From an uncultured Erysipelotrichales bacterium (GTDB lineage: Bacteria > Bacillota_I > Bacilli_A > Erysipelotrichales > Coprobacillaceae), in assembly GCA_910579135.1 (NCBI GenBank), contig CAJTTM010000014.1, positions 3,805 through 67,804 of the forward strand: a DNA stretch of 64,000 nucleotides, written 5' to 3'. The notes under the pieces are model-generated. The model was given only the letters and a program-made list of their open reading frames with translations. It was not told where the DNA came from and did no database searches. A program made the position numbers and the translations under genes. Positions 55,288 to 63,362 of the stretch are shown in pieces (the stretch's first letter is position 1; every line of letters starts with the position of its first letter).

Positions 55288-55808
55288 TTATTTATAATTT
55301 CTAAAATCAACTAATTCAATATGATGATCATTAATCCATTCTTTTAACCAATCACTACATAAAAATTCACATTCCATAGCTCTAATAAAAGTAAATGATG
55401 AATGTTCTAAAATATATTGATCTAAATACCCTGGATGAAAAATCGCAATAGTACATGGATTTTCTTTAATTAAAGTCAAATGATCTTTCATATGTTTTTT
55501 TGCATCATATAAACCCTTTTCATCAAGTTTTGCAAATGGTAATGCAACAATTCCATTTTCCTTTTCCCAATCTTTATCAAACAAAGGATTTTCATAAAAC
55601 AAATTATATTTTTTCGCAATACTCTTTAAAGCAATAAAGAAATTATGAGAAGAAACAGCATGACATTCAAAATAATCAGGCATTCTTCCAGTAATTTCTT
55701 GAAACTTTTTTAACTGTGCTTCAATTTCAATTTCACATTCTTTAATATCAATTGTATCTTCTTTTCTGTTTCTTATTTCTTTACTTGAACAAAATTCCCC
55801 ATTTTCTT
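55288..55808 (-). pseudogene. Truncated ChbG/YdjC-type deacetylase gene (3' part only)
   Basis: The frame encodes the last 173 or so residues of the intact deacetylase at 61829-62581, with one amino acid change (Asn for Lys in the tail IKDHH/INDHH). The 5' third, with the metal-binding RADDLG start, is missing; it ends abruptly at 55808/55809 against a transposase remnant. An internal ATG would allow a 131-residue product, but it would lack half the active site, so it is called broken. Confidence 0.9.
55289..55808 (-). repeat. 520-bp direct repeat, left copy
   Basis: Identical to 61830-62349 except one base at about 55330, by direct comparison of all lines. Same orientation, offset 6541 bp. 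Flanks differ on both sides of both copies. Confidence 0.95.
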
Positions 55809-56810
55809 GAGATTATGGCAACTTAAAATAATCAGCGATTCATGCTGATTTTTTTGTATCCCTTTTAATCATATAAATCGTATGCCATGATTTTCCTTCA
55901 CATCCACAAATACTCGCTCTTTCGTTTCTTTTCGCTTTGGATATATCTTCTTCCCATATATGTCTTGTTTTGACTTTTTCATGATTTTTTGACTTTGTAC
56001 ATTGTGATAAGAATGGACATCCCTCACAATCCTTTGAATCACTTTTATATACCCTGTATCCTTCTCTGTTCGTTGTCACATAGTGAAGATCTTTTTCGTT
56101 TGGACAGATATAAATATCTAAGTGTTCATCATAGACATATTCATATTTTTTAAAGTATCCTTTTTTCGTCATTGGTCGTTTATATGGAAGAAATGGTATC
56201 CTTCCACTTGATAGTATTTGATGACATATTGGTGAAGTATTGAATCCTGAATCCAAGCATATATTTTTCATGTTTTCATATATTTCTGTAAATATAACAC
56301 TGTCATGCATATTTCCAGGTGCTACCTTATTATATAATACATAACCATGTTTATCTGACATGGTCATATATGTCAAAACACTTCTGTTTTTCTCCTTTAT
56401 GAAACAATCCACATTCAGGATCTGTTGTGATTTCTTTCCGCTTTTTATTTGGTCTTCATTGATTTCATCAAGTAATTCTTTTTCATATGTTTTGGCTACA
56501 ATTTCAATCTCCCTATCAGTCGCTTTTCTTGGATTGGCATTGGCTTTTCTATGTGTACCATCTCCAAATACTGTTGTTGTATCAATAAATCCATTATCAA
56601 TACCTTGTTTGACAATATGATTAAAGATTTAATCAAAGACCTAACTGTCTTCCTACATGACTATAAAGTAGTTTTAACCAATGGATAGATAAACTTCCAA
56701 TCTATAGTCTTTTCAAGTATTCTTACTAAATGATCCTGCGGTACTAAGTCGTCTAAAGTACTCAAAATAATTCCATCAAATTTTACATTTTCACGATTTG
56801 TCATTGTCAT
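55809..56810 (-). pseudogene. Degenerate IS1182-like transposase
   Basis: An ATG at 56808-56810 with GGAGG upstream opens a 49-residue start (MTMTNRENVKFDGIILSTLD, FIYPLVKTTL) that stops at 56661. After an internal deletion the frame resumes in another phase near 56630 with HIVKQGIDNGF, FGDGTHRKANANPRKA and MSDKHGYVLYN, and CPFLSQCT further on. A further frameshift near 55935 leads to KRKETKERVF and HGIRF. It ends at HNLK, where the chbG fragment begins, so the C-terminus is lost too. The parts match IS1182-family transposases. It cannot be active. Confidence 0.85.
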
Positions 56811-56878
56811 AATATTTTACCTCCAAGTATGCATCTATATTATACCATATTTCCATAAGTATCGTAATAAAATAAAAG

Positions 56879-56926
56879 GTCGTGGAGCTTCAAAGTTTGC
56901 ATACTTGGAAAGAAGTCATCCACGAC
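56879..56926. other. Inverted repeat upstream of the transposase remnant
   Basis: GTCGTGGA (56879-56886) pairs with TCCACGAC (56919-56926), with inner CTTC/GAAG. On the minus strand it is followed by CCTTTTATTTTATT. It may be the element's own upstream terminator or part of its end; a matching terminal repeat at the other side was not found. Confidence 0.45.
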
Positions 56927-56961
56927 TATAGAGATAATATCACATATTCTTCTCTTTGAAA

Positions 56962-56995
56962 ACAAAAAACTGTTGACTTTCTATTTTGTCAACAG
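56962..56995 (-). terminator. Terminator of the ABC exporter operon
   Basis: CTGTTGAC (56970-56977) pairs with GTCAACAG (56988-56995), followed by TTTTTTG on the minus strand. Confidence 0.9.
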
Positions 56996-57008
56996 CCTGA
57001 AATCATGA

Positions 57009-58319
57009 TTACTCCATATAATCATGATTTATTTTATATAAAATAATAAACATCATTCCAATAACCAAAATCAAACACATAAATACAGACAATAAGGAGA
57101 TATGATTTAAAAACAAACAGTTATTATAGCTTTTTTGCCCTATAAAATAAAGTAATAAAAAATAGATTATAACACAAAGATTTATACTATACTTTTTTTT
57201 CATTAGTAAATAAAAATAAATATGTAATTCTATAAATAAAATAAGATAAACAAATAAATATAATAAATTTACCAATAAATGATAAAAATCCATTTTTAAA
57301 TAATAAACAAAATAATTAATTCCCACAAAAATCATAACCATCAAAAATAATGAACTAAGTATTTGTTTACACTCTTTTAAAAACCATTTCTTTTGATTCT
57401 GTGTTCGTATCATAAAATATATAGAGTAATATTGATAGTGATTTATAAAAGATAAAGCCATTACTAATATAATCATTTCAAGGGGAATATACCATCTTAT
57501 TAATGTCGTAATCATTGATAAACTATCTTCTTGCGACACAACAAACCCATAAAGTGTCCCATTTGTTAATTGATAATATAGTATATCTTGGTTCAAACGT
57601 CCTAATGATAAAATAATGAATATCCATAATAAAATATAACCAATGTTTTTATAATTTACTTTTTTTAATATTTTTAATAGATAACCTTCATACTGACTTA
57701 TAAGTTCTATTATCTGATTGATTATATAAAAAATAAAAATATAAGAAACATATTTTATCAAATCAAATGATAAATATGATAGTTCAATAAACAAATCAAG
57801 CTGTAAAGCCTGTATAACTGCAATCAGTAGACCCACAACTATAGTTGCTTTGGATATACTTTTTAAATATTTTAATAAAATATTTAATATATTAGATAAT
57901 AACAAATAATATTGCTCAAAAAATAACATTGTAATCAATAAATAAATAATAAAACGAAATGAAAACAAAGATACAACCATAAGCGCATAAACTAATATAT
58001 CTAATACTAGCATAATAAAAATGATATAAAAATTGTACTTTTTGAAAATGAAAATAGCCGTCTTATCATCCTGCATTCTTATAAGACACATTTCATTAAA
58101 TATTATTTGATAATTTTTATTTATAAAGTATAAAATAAAATATGGAAATATAAATGTTAAAAAATAAGTATTATGTAATCCATCTATTTCATTACTCTTA
58201 AAATGAAGAAACAAAGAACATAAAACGATATAATAACATATTCCCAAAATAAATCCTTTACAATCCAATAAGTTTTTAAAATATTTTATATTATTCGTTA
58301 ATTTGGATATCCATTTCAT
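57009..58319 (-). CDS. Polytopic membrane protein, putative permease of the PadR-linked ABC locus
   Basis: 436 residues, mostly hydrophobic, with roughly ten to twelve predicted spans and no large soluble domain. The sequence matches no family I can name. The start overlaps the end of the preceding gene by 29 bases and has only a distant AAGGA, so translation is probably coupled. Together with the preceding single-span protein it has the size and layout of the roughly 660-residue membrane proteins found in some bacteriocin ABC loci, as if that protein were split in two here. Role in export or immunity is an inference from context. Confidence 0.55.
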   Translation of the reverse strand: MKWISKLTNNIKYFKNLLDCKGFILGICYYIVLCSLFLHFKSNEIDGLHNTYFLTFIFPYFILYFINKNYQIIFNEMCLIRMQDDKTAIFIFKKYNFYIIFIMLVLDILVYALMVVSLFSFRFIIYLLITMLFFEQYYLLLSNILNILLKYLKSISKATIVVGLLIAVIQALQLDLFIELSYLSFDLIKYVSYIFIFYIINQIIELISQYEGYLLKILKKVNYKNIGYILLWIFIILSLGRLNQDILYYQLTNGTLYGFVVSQEDSLSMITTLIRWYIPLEMIILVMALSFINHYQYYSIYFMIRTQNQKKWFLKECKQILSSLFLMVMIFVGINYFVYYLKMDFYHLLVNLLYLFVYLILFIELHIYFYLLMKKKYSINLCVIIYFLLLYFIGQKSYNNCLFLNHISLLSVFMCLILVIGMMFIILYKINHDYME

Positions 58320-58968
58320 ATTTTTTATTAATTTCCTTTGCTAATTGTTTAAGATTATTATAATAATTTTCATCAAAATGATCTTTATCCTCTTGTGAAT
58401 AAAGAAATTCATATGATTTTATATCTTTATAAAACAGTTCTCCCATATCAAATAAAAAGAACTTTATTTTATTCTCGTTTATATTAAACTTACTAAAATA
58501 ATCATCAGTAAATGTAAAAGTTGGAATATCAAATCCAGAACGATATTTCAAAAACACAATATATTTTTCTTTTGGTAAAATGGATTGCATTGGAGAATTG
58601 AGTTGTAGACCATAGTCAAAGCCTATTTGAGCACTTTCAATAATATGAATAATTGATGTATTCATATCATTTTTATCTTTTATAATTTTATCTACATTGA
58701 CTTCTGTTTCAAATTTCATTGATCTTTGTATTCTTTTTTTATAAGAAACAATCGCAATAAAATCAGAAGCTTTTTCTAAATCATTTAATGATAGATTCTT
58801 TTTTATATAATCATCATCATTGAAAAAAACAGAGGCATAATGATCATCTTTTAGATAATCATCAATCGTTGTCTTTTTAATATCTTTCCCTAAATATAAA
58901 GACAAAAGACACCCTACTAAAATAAAAATGAAAACACACAAAAAGAAATGATCATTTAACTTTTTCAA
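58291..58968 (-). CDS. Membrane-anchored extracytoplasmic protein of the ABC locus
   Basis: 225 residues if started at the TTG at 58966-58968, which has AGAGGTGG five bases upstream; upstream ATGs (58986-59001) lack a site and would overlap the ATPase gene more. One N-terminal hydrophobic span (about 6-25) is followed by about 195 polar residues, probably outside the cell. No known domain is recognised. It overlaps both neighbours, so it belongs firmly to the operon. It could be the extracellular part of a split MacB/DUF1430-like permease together with the next gene. Confidence 0.55.
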   Translation of the reverse strand: MKKLNDHFFLCVFIFILVGCLLSLYLGKDIKKTTIDDYLKDDHYASVFFNDDDYIKKNLSLNDLEKASDFIAIVSYKKRIQRSMKFETEVNVDKIIKDKNDMNTSIIHIIESAQIGFDYGLQLNSPMQSILPKEKYIVFLKYRSGFDIPTFTFTDDYFSKFNINENKIKFFLFDMGELFYKDIKSYEFLYSQEDKDHFDENYYNNLKQLAKEINKKYEMDIQINE

Positions 58969-59587
58969 TAGAACCACCTCTAAATTCATAAATTTCATCA
59001 CTCAAAGCTATAATTTCTTCTTCATAATGCGAAGTCATAATAATAATTTTTCCTAACTCTTTTTGTTCTCTAATAATATTATATATAAGTTTTCTTCCTT
59101 CACTATCCAAAGCATTTGTTGGTTCATCTAAAATAAGTACGTCAGAATATTCCATAATTGCTTGTGCTATTCCTAGACGTTGCTTCATACCTAAAGAATA
59201 TTTCTTGACTGGAGTTTTATTATATGGATCTAGTCCTACTTTTTCTAATGATTTTATAATATCTTCTTTTGTTATACTGTTTTTAAGCGAAGCCAATAAT
59301 TCTAAATTTTCAATAGCATTCATATTCCCAAAAAATTCACACTTTGAAAAGAAAGCGCCTAACTCAGGAATAATCTTAAAATCTTTTCCGGATTTTAACT
59401 GATTATAAAATATTTCTCCGCTTGTTGGCTTAATCAATCCAGCAATAATCTTTAATAAAACTGTTTTTCCAGAACCATTGTGTCCTTTTATTGTTGTAAC
59501 ACATCCTGATTGAAAACGTACATTGACATTTTCAAAAAGAATAAAATCATATTGTTTAGAAATATTTTTTAAAATGATCTCATTCAT
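58952..59587 (-). CDS. ABC transporter ATP-binding protein (BcrA/CcmA type)
   Basis: 211 residues. Walker A GHNGSGKT (35-42), Q-loop region, signature YSLGMKQRLGIAQA (the SLGM form of antibiotic and peptide exporters), Walker B VLILDEPTNALD and switch MTSHY. It powers the neighbouring membrane proteins. It overlaps the upstream permease gene as ATGA and the downstream one by 17 bases. Short length and motif type fit lantibiotic-immunity or bacteriocin export systems. Confidence 0.9.
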   Translation of the reverse strand: MNEIILKNISKQYDFILFENVNVRFQSGCVTTIKGHNGSGKTVLLKIIAGLIKPTSGEIFYNQLKSGKDFKIIPELGAFFSKCEFFGNMNAIENLELLASLKNSITKEDIIKSLEKVGLDPYNKTPVKKYSLGMKQRLGIAQAIMEYSDVLILDEPTNALDSEGRKLIYNIIREQKELGKIIIMTSHYEEEIIALSDEIYEFRGGSIEKVK

Positions 59588-60405
59588 TTTTTATCATACC
59601 CCTTCCTCTTAATATAAATTGCTACAATTAAAAATAATATAATAACTAGAAAATCAACAAAAATCATATAGATATTATCAGGTGAAGAAAAGGGTACTAA
59701 AGAATTCAATACTGAAATATTATAAAGAGTTCCTCCAAATACATAAGCTAAAATATGTGGTAATAAAATAAAAAAAGTAAATGGTGTGAGTAAACATACG
59801 TATTTATTTTCAATAAATAAGCATAATGTGAAAAAGAGTACAGCACAAATTCCAGCATATAAAGAATATAATAAAACATATACACAATTATATAAAAAAA
59901 TATGATTGATATATAAATCTGTAAGAATACCCGTTCTTATTCGTTCAAAATCATATATATTGAAGATATTAATCCAAGAAACTATATTTTCATTAATTCC
60001 AAGTAAACAATAATAAAATAAATAATACAAAGAAAAATAAAAAAACCATAATGCCATTCCAATTAAAAACAAGCAAATCACCTTTGAAAAGAAATAATAT
60101 TTTTCATCATTTCTTATCATAATATAGGGCATCATCTTAATATCATATTGTAACCATCGATAAAAAACTAAAGGTATAACTAGTGGAATAATAAATATAT
60201 AAATCACACACTCACTATTTTTTAGATCATTCGCAAATACAAAACCATAATTTGCATCTTTAAGAAAATAATAATCTAAATATTCACTTCCAAAAAAAAT
60301 ATACATTGTATTAAGTAATGCTATAAAGGCTAATATCATTAAGCAACATTTCAATTCTTTTGTACTCATTATAGCTTTCATATCATATTTTAATGCTCTA
60401 ATCAT
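59584..60405 (-). CDS. ABC-2-like membrane permease
   Basis: 273 residues from the ATG at 60403-60405, which follows AAGGAGAT by five bases. About six spans are visible, with a soluble loop after the first one (FFGSEYLDYYFLKD...). The pattern is that of ABC-2 permeases partnering short ATPases such as the next gene. The substrate is unknown; the co-transcribed small secreted protein is the obvious candidate, or the locus may be for self-protection. Confidence 0.68.
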   Translation of the reverse strand: MIRALKYDMKAIMSTKELKCCLMILAFIALLNTMYIFFGSEYLDYYFLKDANYGFVFANDLKNSECVIYIFIIPLVIPLVFYRWLQYDIKMMPYIMIRNDEKYYFFSKVICLFLIGMALWFFYFSLYYLFYYCLLGINENIVSWINIFNIYDFERIRTGILTDLYINHIFLYNCVYVLLYSLYAGICAVLFFTLCLFIENKYVCLLTPFTFFILLPHILAYVFGGTLYNISVLNSLVPFSSPDNIYMIFVDFLVIILFLIVAIYIKRKGYDKK

Positions 60406-60421
60406 ACACAATCTCCTTTTA

Positions 60422-60452
60422 AACAAAGAAAAAGTTAAACTTTCTCTTTGTT
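60422..60452 (-). other. Hairpin between the small secreted protein gene and the ABC genes
   Basis: AACAAAGA-a-AAAGT (60422-60435) pairs with ACTTT-c-TCTTTGTT (60439-60452), 14 pairs in RNA including one G-U. No T-run follows on the minus strand. Such a hairpin would favour higher levels of the first message, as often seen after bacteriocin structural genes. Confidence 0.6.
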
Positions 60453-60831
60453 AATAATAATTACATGTTCCTTTAACCTCATAAGGCAATGCAGCATAAG
60501 AACCATTTTTTAACTTAACTGTTACTTTATCACCTTTTTTAGCTGTTTTACCAGCAAGATAAGAAACAGTAAAATTATCTCCTTTATACCATGTTCCTGT
60601 ACCAGTCAAACAAGTATTTCCTTTATACAACCACACTTTTACTCCATGAGATCCTGTATTTGTTATATTATTTCCTAATTTTTTTGTATCTGTTGTTTTT
60701 GCTTTTGTCGTTACATTCACAACATTATCAAGAGGTATCACCTTATGATCTCATGTAAATGTTCCAGCATCAACATTTGACAATGTCGCACAAATCATTA
60801 ATCCAAATAAAGCCACTATTATTTTTTTCAT
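60451..60831 (-). pseudogene. Small secreted protein gene interrupted by an in-frame TGA
   Basis: The frame from an ATG at 60829-60831 (GGAGA eight bases upstream) encodes MKKIIVALFGLMICATLSNVDA, a clean signal peptide, then GTFT, a TGA at 60751-60753 (codon 27), and about 99 more residues to a TAA: DHKVIPLDNVV, a Thr/Lys/Gly-rich body and KGTCNYY. Both sides of the TGA fit one secreted protein, and Trp (TGG) is the natural original codon. Either it is a nonsense mutation or a sequencing error. TGA is used as a real stop elsewhere here, so a Trp-TGA code is unlikely. Size and context recall class II/Lcn972-like bacteriocin precursors; similarity is not convincing. Confidence 0.65.
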
Positions 60832-60897
60832 TTCAATTTTCTCCATTTTAATATTTGTAAAACTTTAATAATTTATAAAAGTACTTTCATATAAATA

Positions 60898-60926
60898 ATT
60901 ATATGCTAACAATCAAGACTTGTCAA
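60898..60926 (-). promoter_or_regulatory. Strong promoter of the secreted protein/ABC operon
   Basis: Consensus TTGACA (60921-60926), 17 bases, TATAAT (60898-60903) on the minus strand. A palindrome AAAGTACTTT lies around the transcribed start (near 60878-60887). Perfect match to sigma-A. Confidence 0.85.
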
Positions 60927-61137
60927 TTTATATATATTTTTTTAAATATACATATGAAACTATTTACCTATTGGATATAGTATTAAAAGCTTAGTAATTA
61001 TATTTAAATATGTTAAATTTTTATTTTATATACTTTACCTCAAAAGTTCATTTCTATTTTAAACATAATCATATAGGCATATTTTTTTCATTTGAATTTA
61101 AATAAAAAGAAATATAATATGTATTTTTTGTTAAAAA

Positions 61138-61157
61138 ATATGTTAAAAATGACATAT
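61138..61157. promoter_or_regulatory. Putative PadR operator
   Basis: ATATGT (61138-61143), eight bases, ACATAT (61152-61157) is an inverted repeat of PadR-operator style (ATGT-N8-ACAT). Further ATATGT/ACATATG half-sites lie near 61118 and 60950. It sits upstream of an extended -10 (TGCTATAAT, 61192-61200) for the PadR gene. The rest of 60930-61130 is AT-rich with nothing else seen. Confidence 0.5.
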
Positions 61158-61233
61158 ATTTTTAAGTTTTTATTTATTTTATTTTAAATTTTGCTATAAT
61201 CAAGTTAAGAAAAGATAGAAGGGATTGTAATCA

Positions 61234-61563
61234 GTGGCAAAAAAGAATATATATTTTAAATATGAAATGTTAATATTAACCATTCTATCTCAAGGTGATT
61301 ATTATGGTTATGAAATTACATCTAAAATAAAAAAATTAACTGATAATTTTATTGATGTTAAAGCAGGTATTTTATATCCAAGTTTATATAAAATGCTTGA
61401 TAAGGGGTATATTACTAGTGAAGATGTTTTAATAAATAGGAAAATTAGAGTATATTACCATTTAACTGATACTGGTAAAGACTATTTAGAAAAAACGATT
61501 TCTGAATATTATGAATGGGAAAGAAAAATTAACAATGTTCTTGATACTATTCAATTAAAATAA
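61234..61563 (+). CDS. PadR-family transcriptional regulator
   Basis: 109 residues from a GTG with AAGGGA ten bases upstream. The winged-helix is clear: EMLILTILSQGDYYGYEI, AGILYPSLYKMLDKGYI, and RVYYHLTDTGKDYLE. It is a short PadR without a long C-terminal domain (subfamily 2). It is transcribed divergently from the secreted-protein/ABC operon with a 400-bp control region between, so it probably represses that operon and itself, releasing on binding of a peptide or toxic compound. Confidence 0.92.
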   Translation: MAKKNIYFKYEMLILTILSQGDYYGYEITSKIKKLTDNFIDVKAGILYPSLYKMLDKGYITSEDVLINRKIRVYYHLTDTGKDYLEKTISEYYEWERKINNVLDTIQLK

Positions 61564-61566
61564 AGC

Positions 61567-61601
61567 AAATGGTTGTAATCATCCATTACAACCATTTTTT
61601 T
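61567..61601 (+). terminator. Terminator of the PadR gene
   Basis: AAATGGTTGTAAT (61567-61579) pairs with ATTACAACCATTT (61585-61597), then a T-run. Confidence 0.95.
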
Positions 61602-61828
61602 CTCACCAAAATAATCTTTGATTTCTATTATTCTTAAATTTTATTTTACAGAATGGTTCGAAGCTTGCTTTCTTATTTGAGTGATCGTAGTGATTTTTAG
61701 CAAGCCCATAATATTTATTAATGACTATAATATCTAATCCTACTAGATAAAAATAGTAATATTAAAAATAAACACAATAATCTGCATGTTTTGTAGCGTC
61801 AAAAGTTTCTATAATAGAATAATAATAA
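61602..61828. other. Intergenic stretch without a gene
   Basis: No ORF or RNA gene seen. One inverted repeat, GCTTGCT/AGCAAGC (about 61672-61708) with a long loop, is the only structure. The sequence directly left of the 520-bp repeat's right copy differs from that of the left copy. Confidence 0.5.
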
Positions 61829-62581
61829 CTATTTATAATTTCTAAAATCAACTAATTCAATATGATGATCTTTAATCCATTCTTTTAACCAATCACTACA
61901 TAAAAATTCACATTCCATAGCTCTAATAAAAGTAAATGATGAATGTTCTAAAATATATTGATCTAAATACCCTGGATGAAAAATCGCAATAGTACATGGA
62001 TTTTCTTTAATTAAAGTCAAATGATCTTTCATATGTTTTTTTGCATCATATAAACCCTTTTCATCAAGTTTTGCAAATGGTAATGCAACAATTCCATTTT
62101 CCTTTTCCCAATCTTTATCAAACAAAGGATTTTCATAAAACAAATTATATTTTTTCGCAATACTCTTTAAAGCAATAAAGAAATTATGAGAAGAAACAGC
62201 ATGACATTCAAAATAATCAGGCATTCTTCCAGTAATTTCTTGAAACTTTTTTAACTGTGCTTCAATTTCAATTTCACATTCTTTAATATCAATTGTATCT
62301 TCTTTTCTGTTTCTTATTTCTTTACTTGAACAAAATTCCCCATTTTCTTTTACTAACGATGGGATTAAAGCTGGATCACTTAACGGCTTTCCTACACAAA
62401 TATTTGTATGCTGTCCAAATGCAATATCATAATCTTTAATCAATTCATATCCATGTTTTGCACTTTCCATATTAGTCATAATACCTACACATGTAATCAC
62501 CCCATTCTTAACTGCCTTTAATATTCCATAATTCACACCTTCACTAAATCCCAAATCATCTGCACGCATTATCAATTTCAT
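61829..62581 (-). CDS. ChbG/YdjC-family carbohydrate deacetylase
   Basis: 250 residues, full length, with GAGGAGG upstream. The metal site is visible: RADDLG (D8, D9), the His in FGQHTNI, and the His in FECHAVSSH; a later FHPGYLD is also typical. The family removes the acetyl group from N-acetylglucosamine oligosaccharides (diacetylchitobiose) in the cytoplasm. This fits the nearby GH84 and GH20 enzymes. Its 3' 520 bp are duplicated at 55289-55808. Confidence 0.92.
   Translation of the reverse strand: MKLIMRADDLGFSEGVNYGILKAVKNGVITCVGIMTNMESAKHGYELIKDYDIAFGQHTNICVGKPLSDPALIPSLVKENGEFCSSKEIRNRKEDTIDIKECEIEIEAQLKKFQEITGRMPDYFECHAVSSHNFFIALKSIAKKYNLFYENPLFDKDWEKENGIVALPFAKLDEKGLYDAKKHMKDHLTLIKENPCTIAIFHPGYLDQYILEHSSFTFIRAMECEFLCSDWLKEWIKDHHIELVDFRNYK
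61830..62349 (-). repeat. 520-bp direct repeat, right copy
   Basis: Matches 55289-55808 with one difference. This copy lies inside the intact deacetylase gene; its right flank is the rest of that gene. Confidence 0.95.
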
Positions 62582-62690
62582 ATCTACTCCTCCTCTACTT
62601 TATATTTTACATAATTCAACTAAAAAACAAAATAAGTTTTTTTAACATAATAATATAAAAAGAAGCATAGGTTCTTATGAAAGGAGTTTT

Positions 62691-63188
62691 ATGATTACTT
62701 ATTTTTGTATCTATTCAATATTAGGACATTTCATGGAATCAACATATATATCAATAATTGAAAGAAAGTGGTATAGTTCAGGACTATTAAATGGTCCTTA
62801 TATTCCACTATATGGATTTGGAGCACTAATTCTTATTTTTCTTGCTCCTTATATTCAATATTCATATCTTTTAACATTCATTATTGGTTCTTTTTTTATG
62901 ACAATACTAGAATATTTTTCTAGTATTTATCTTGATAAAGTTTTTCATAAAAAAATCTGGGATTATTCTCATCACCCTCTTAATCTTAAAGGGAGAATAT
63001 GTTTACTCTATTCACTTATATGGGGACTTCTCTCTATAATACTGATTAATTATATTCATCCCTACTTATCATATTTAATTAAACCAAATCCTTTGACAAC
63101 GATTTTATCTTTAATCATTATTTGCATAATTATAAAAGAAACCCTTTATCAAAAAACATTAGCTAATGCAACTATTTATCCAAAATAA
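62691..63188 (+). CDS. CmpB-family (ABC_trans_CmpB) membrane protein
   Basis: 165 residues, about four or five spans. The family pattern is present: GLLNGPYIPLYGFGAL, then a late EYFSSIYLDKVFHKKIWDYSHHPLNLKGRICLLYSLIWGLLS. The family is called putative type-IV ABC transporter in databases, but no function is proven. An AAAGGAG lies upstream of the start. Transcribed alone, divergent from chbG, ending at a terminator. Confidence 0.85.
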   Translation: MITYFCIYSILGHFMESTYISIIERKWYSSGLLNGPYIPLYGFGALILIFLAPYIQYSYLLTFIIGSFFMTILEYFSSIYLDKVFHKKIWDYSHHPLNLKGRICLLYSLIWGLLSIILINYIHPYLSYLIKPNPLTTILSLIIICIIIKETLYQKTLANATIYPK

Positions 63189-63190
63189 AA

Positions 63191-63216
63191 ATAGCGAGTT
63201 TTTTATAACTCGTTAT
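63191..63216 (+). terminator. Terminator of the CmpB-family gene
   Basis: ATAGCGAGTT (63191-63200) pairs with AACTCGTTAT (63207-63216, one G-U), followed by TATATTATTT. The region 63217-63362 contains nothing else I can support. Confidence 0.7.
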
Positions 63217-63362
63217 TATATTATTTAATATGACAATACTCAAATAATTCTCAATATGGATAAACAAAAGGAAATGCTCAATAGATAAAGTTATAAATCC
63301 CTATACAACTTCTTTTCAAAAATATTTATCTATCTTTTCTATACTTAGAATCTATATTAACA

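Noticed and set aside
55288..55683. Separate functional 131-residue deacetylase
   Set aside because: It lacks the N-terminal metal-binding half and has no ribosome site; it is the truncated copy of the gene at 61829.
60451..60741. 96-residue gene starting at 60741
   Set aside because: The internal Met-like start has no ribosome site; the frame continues upstream through a TGA to a signal peptide with a good site.
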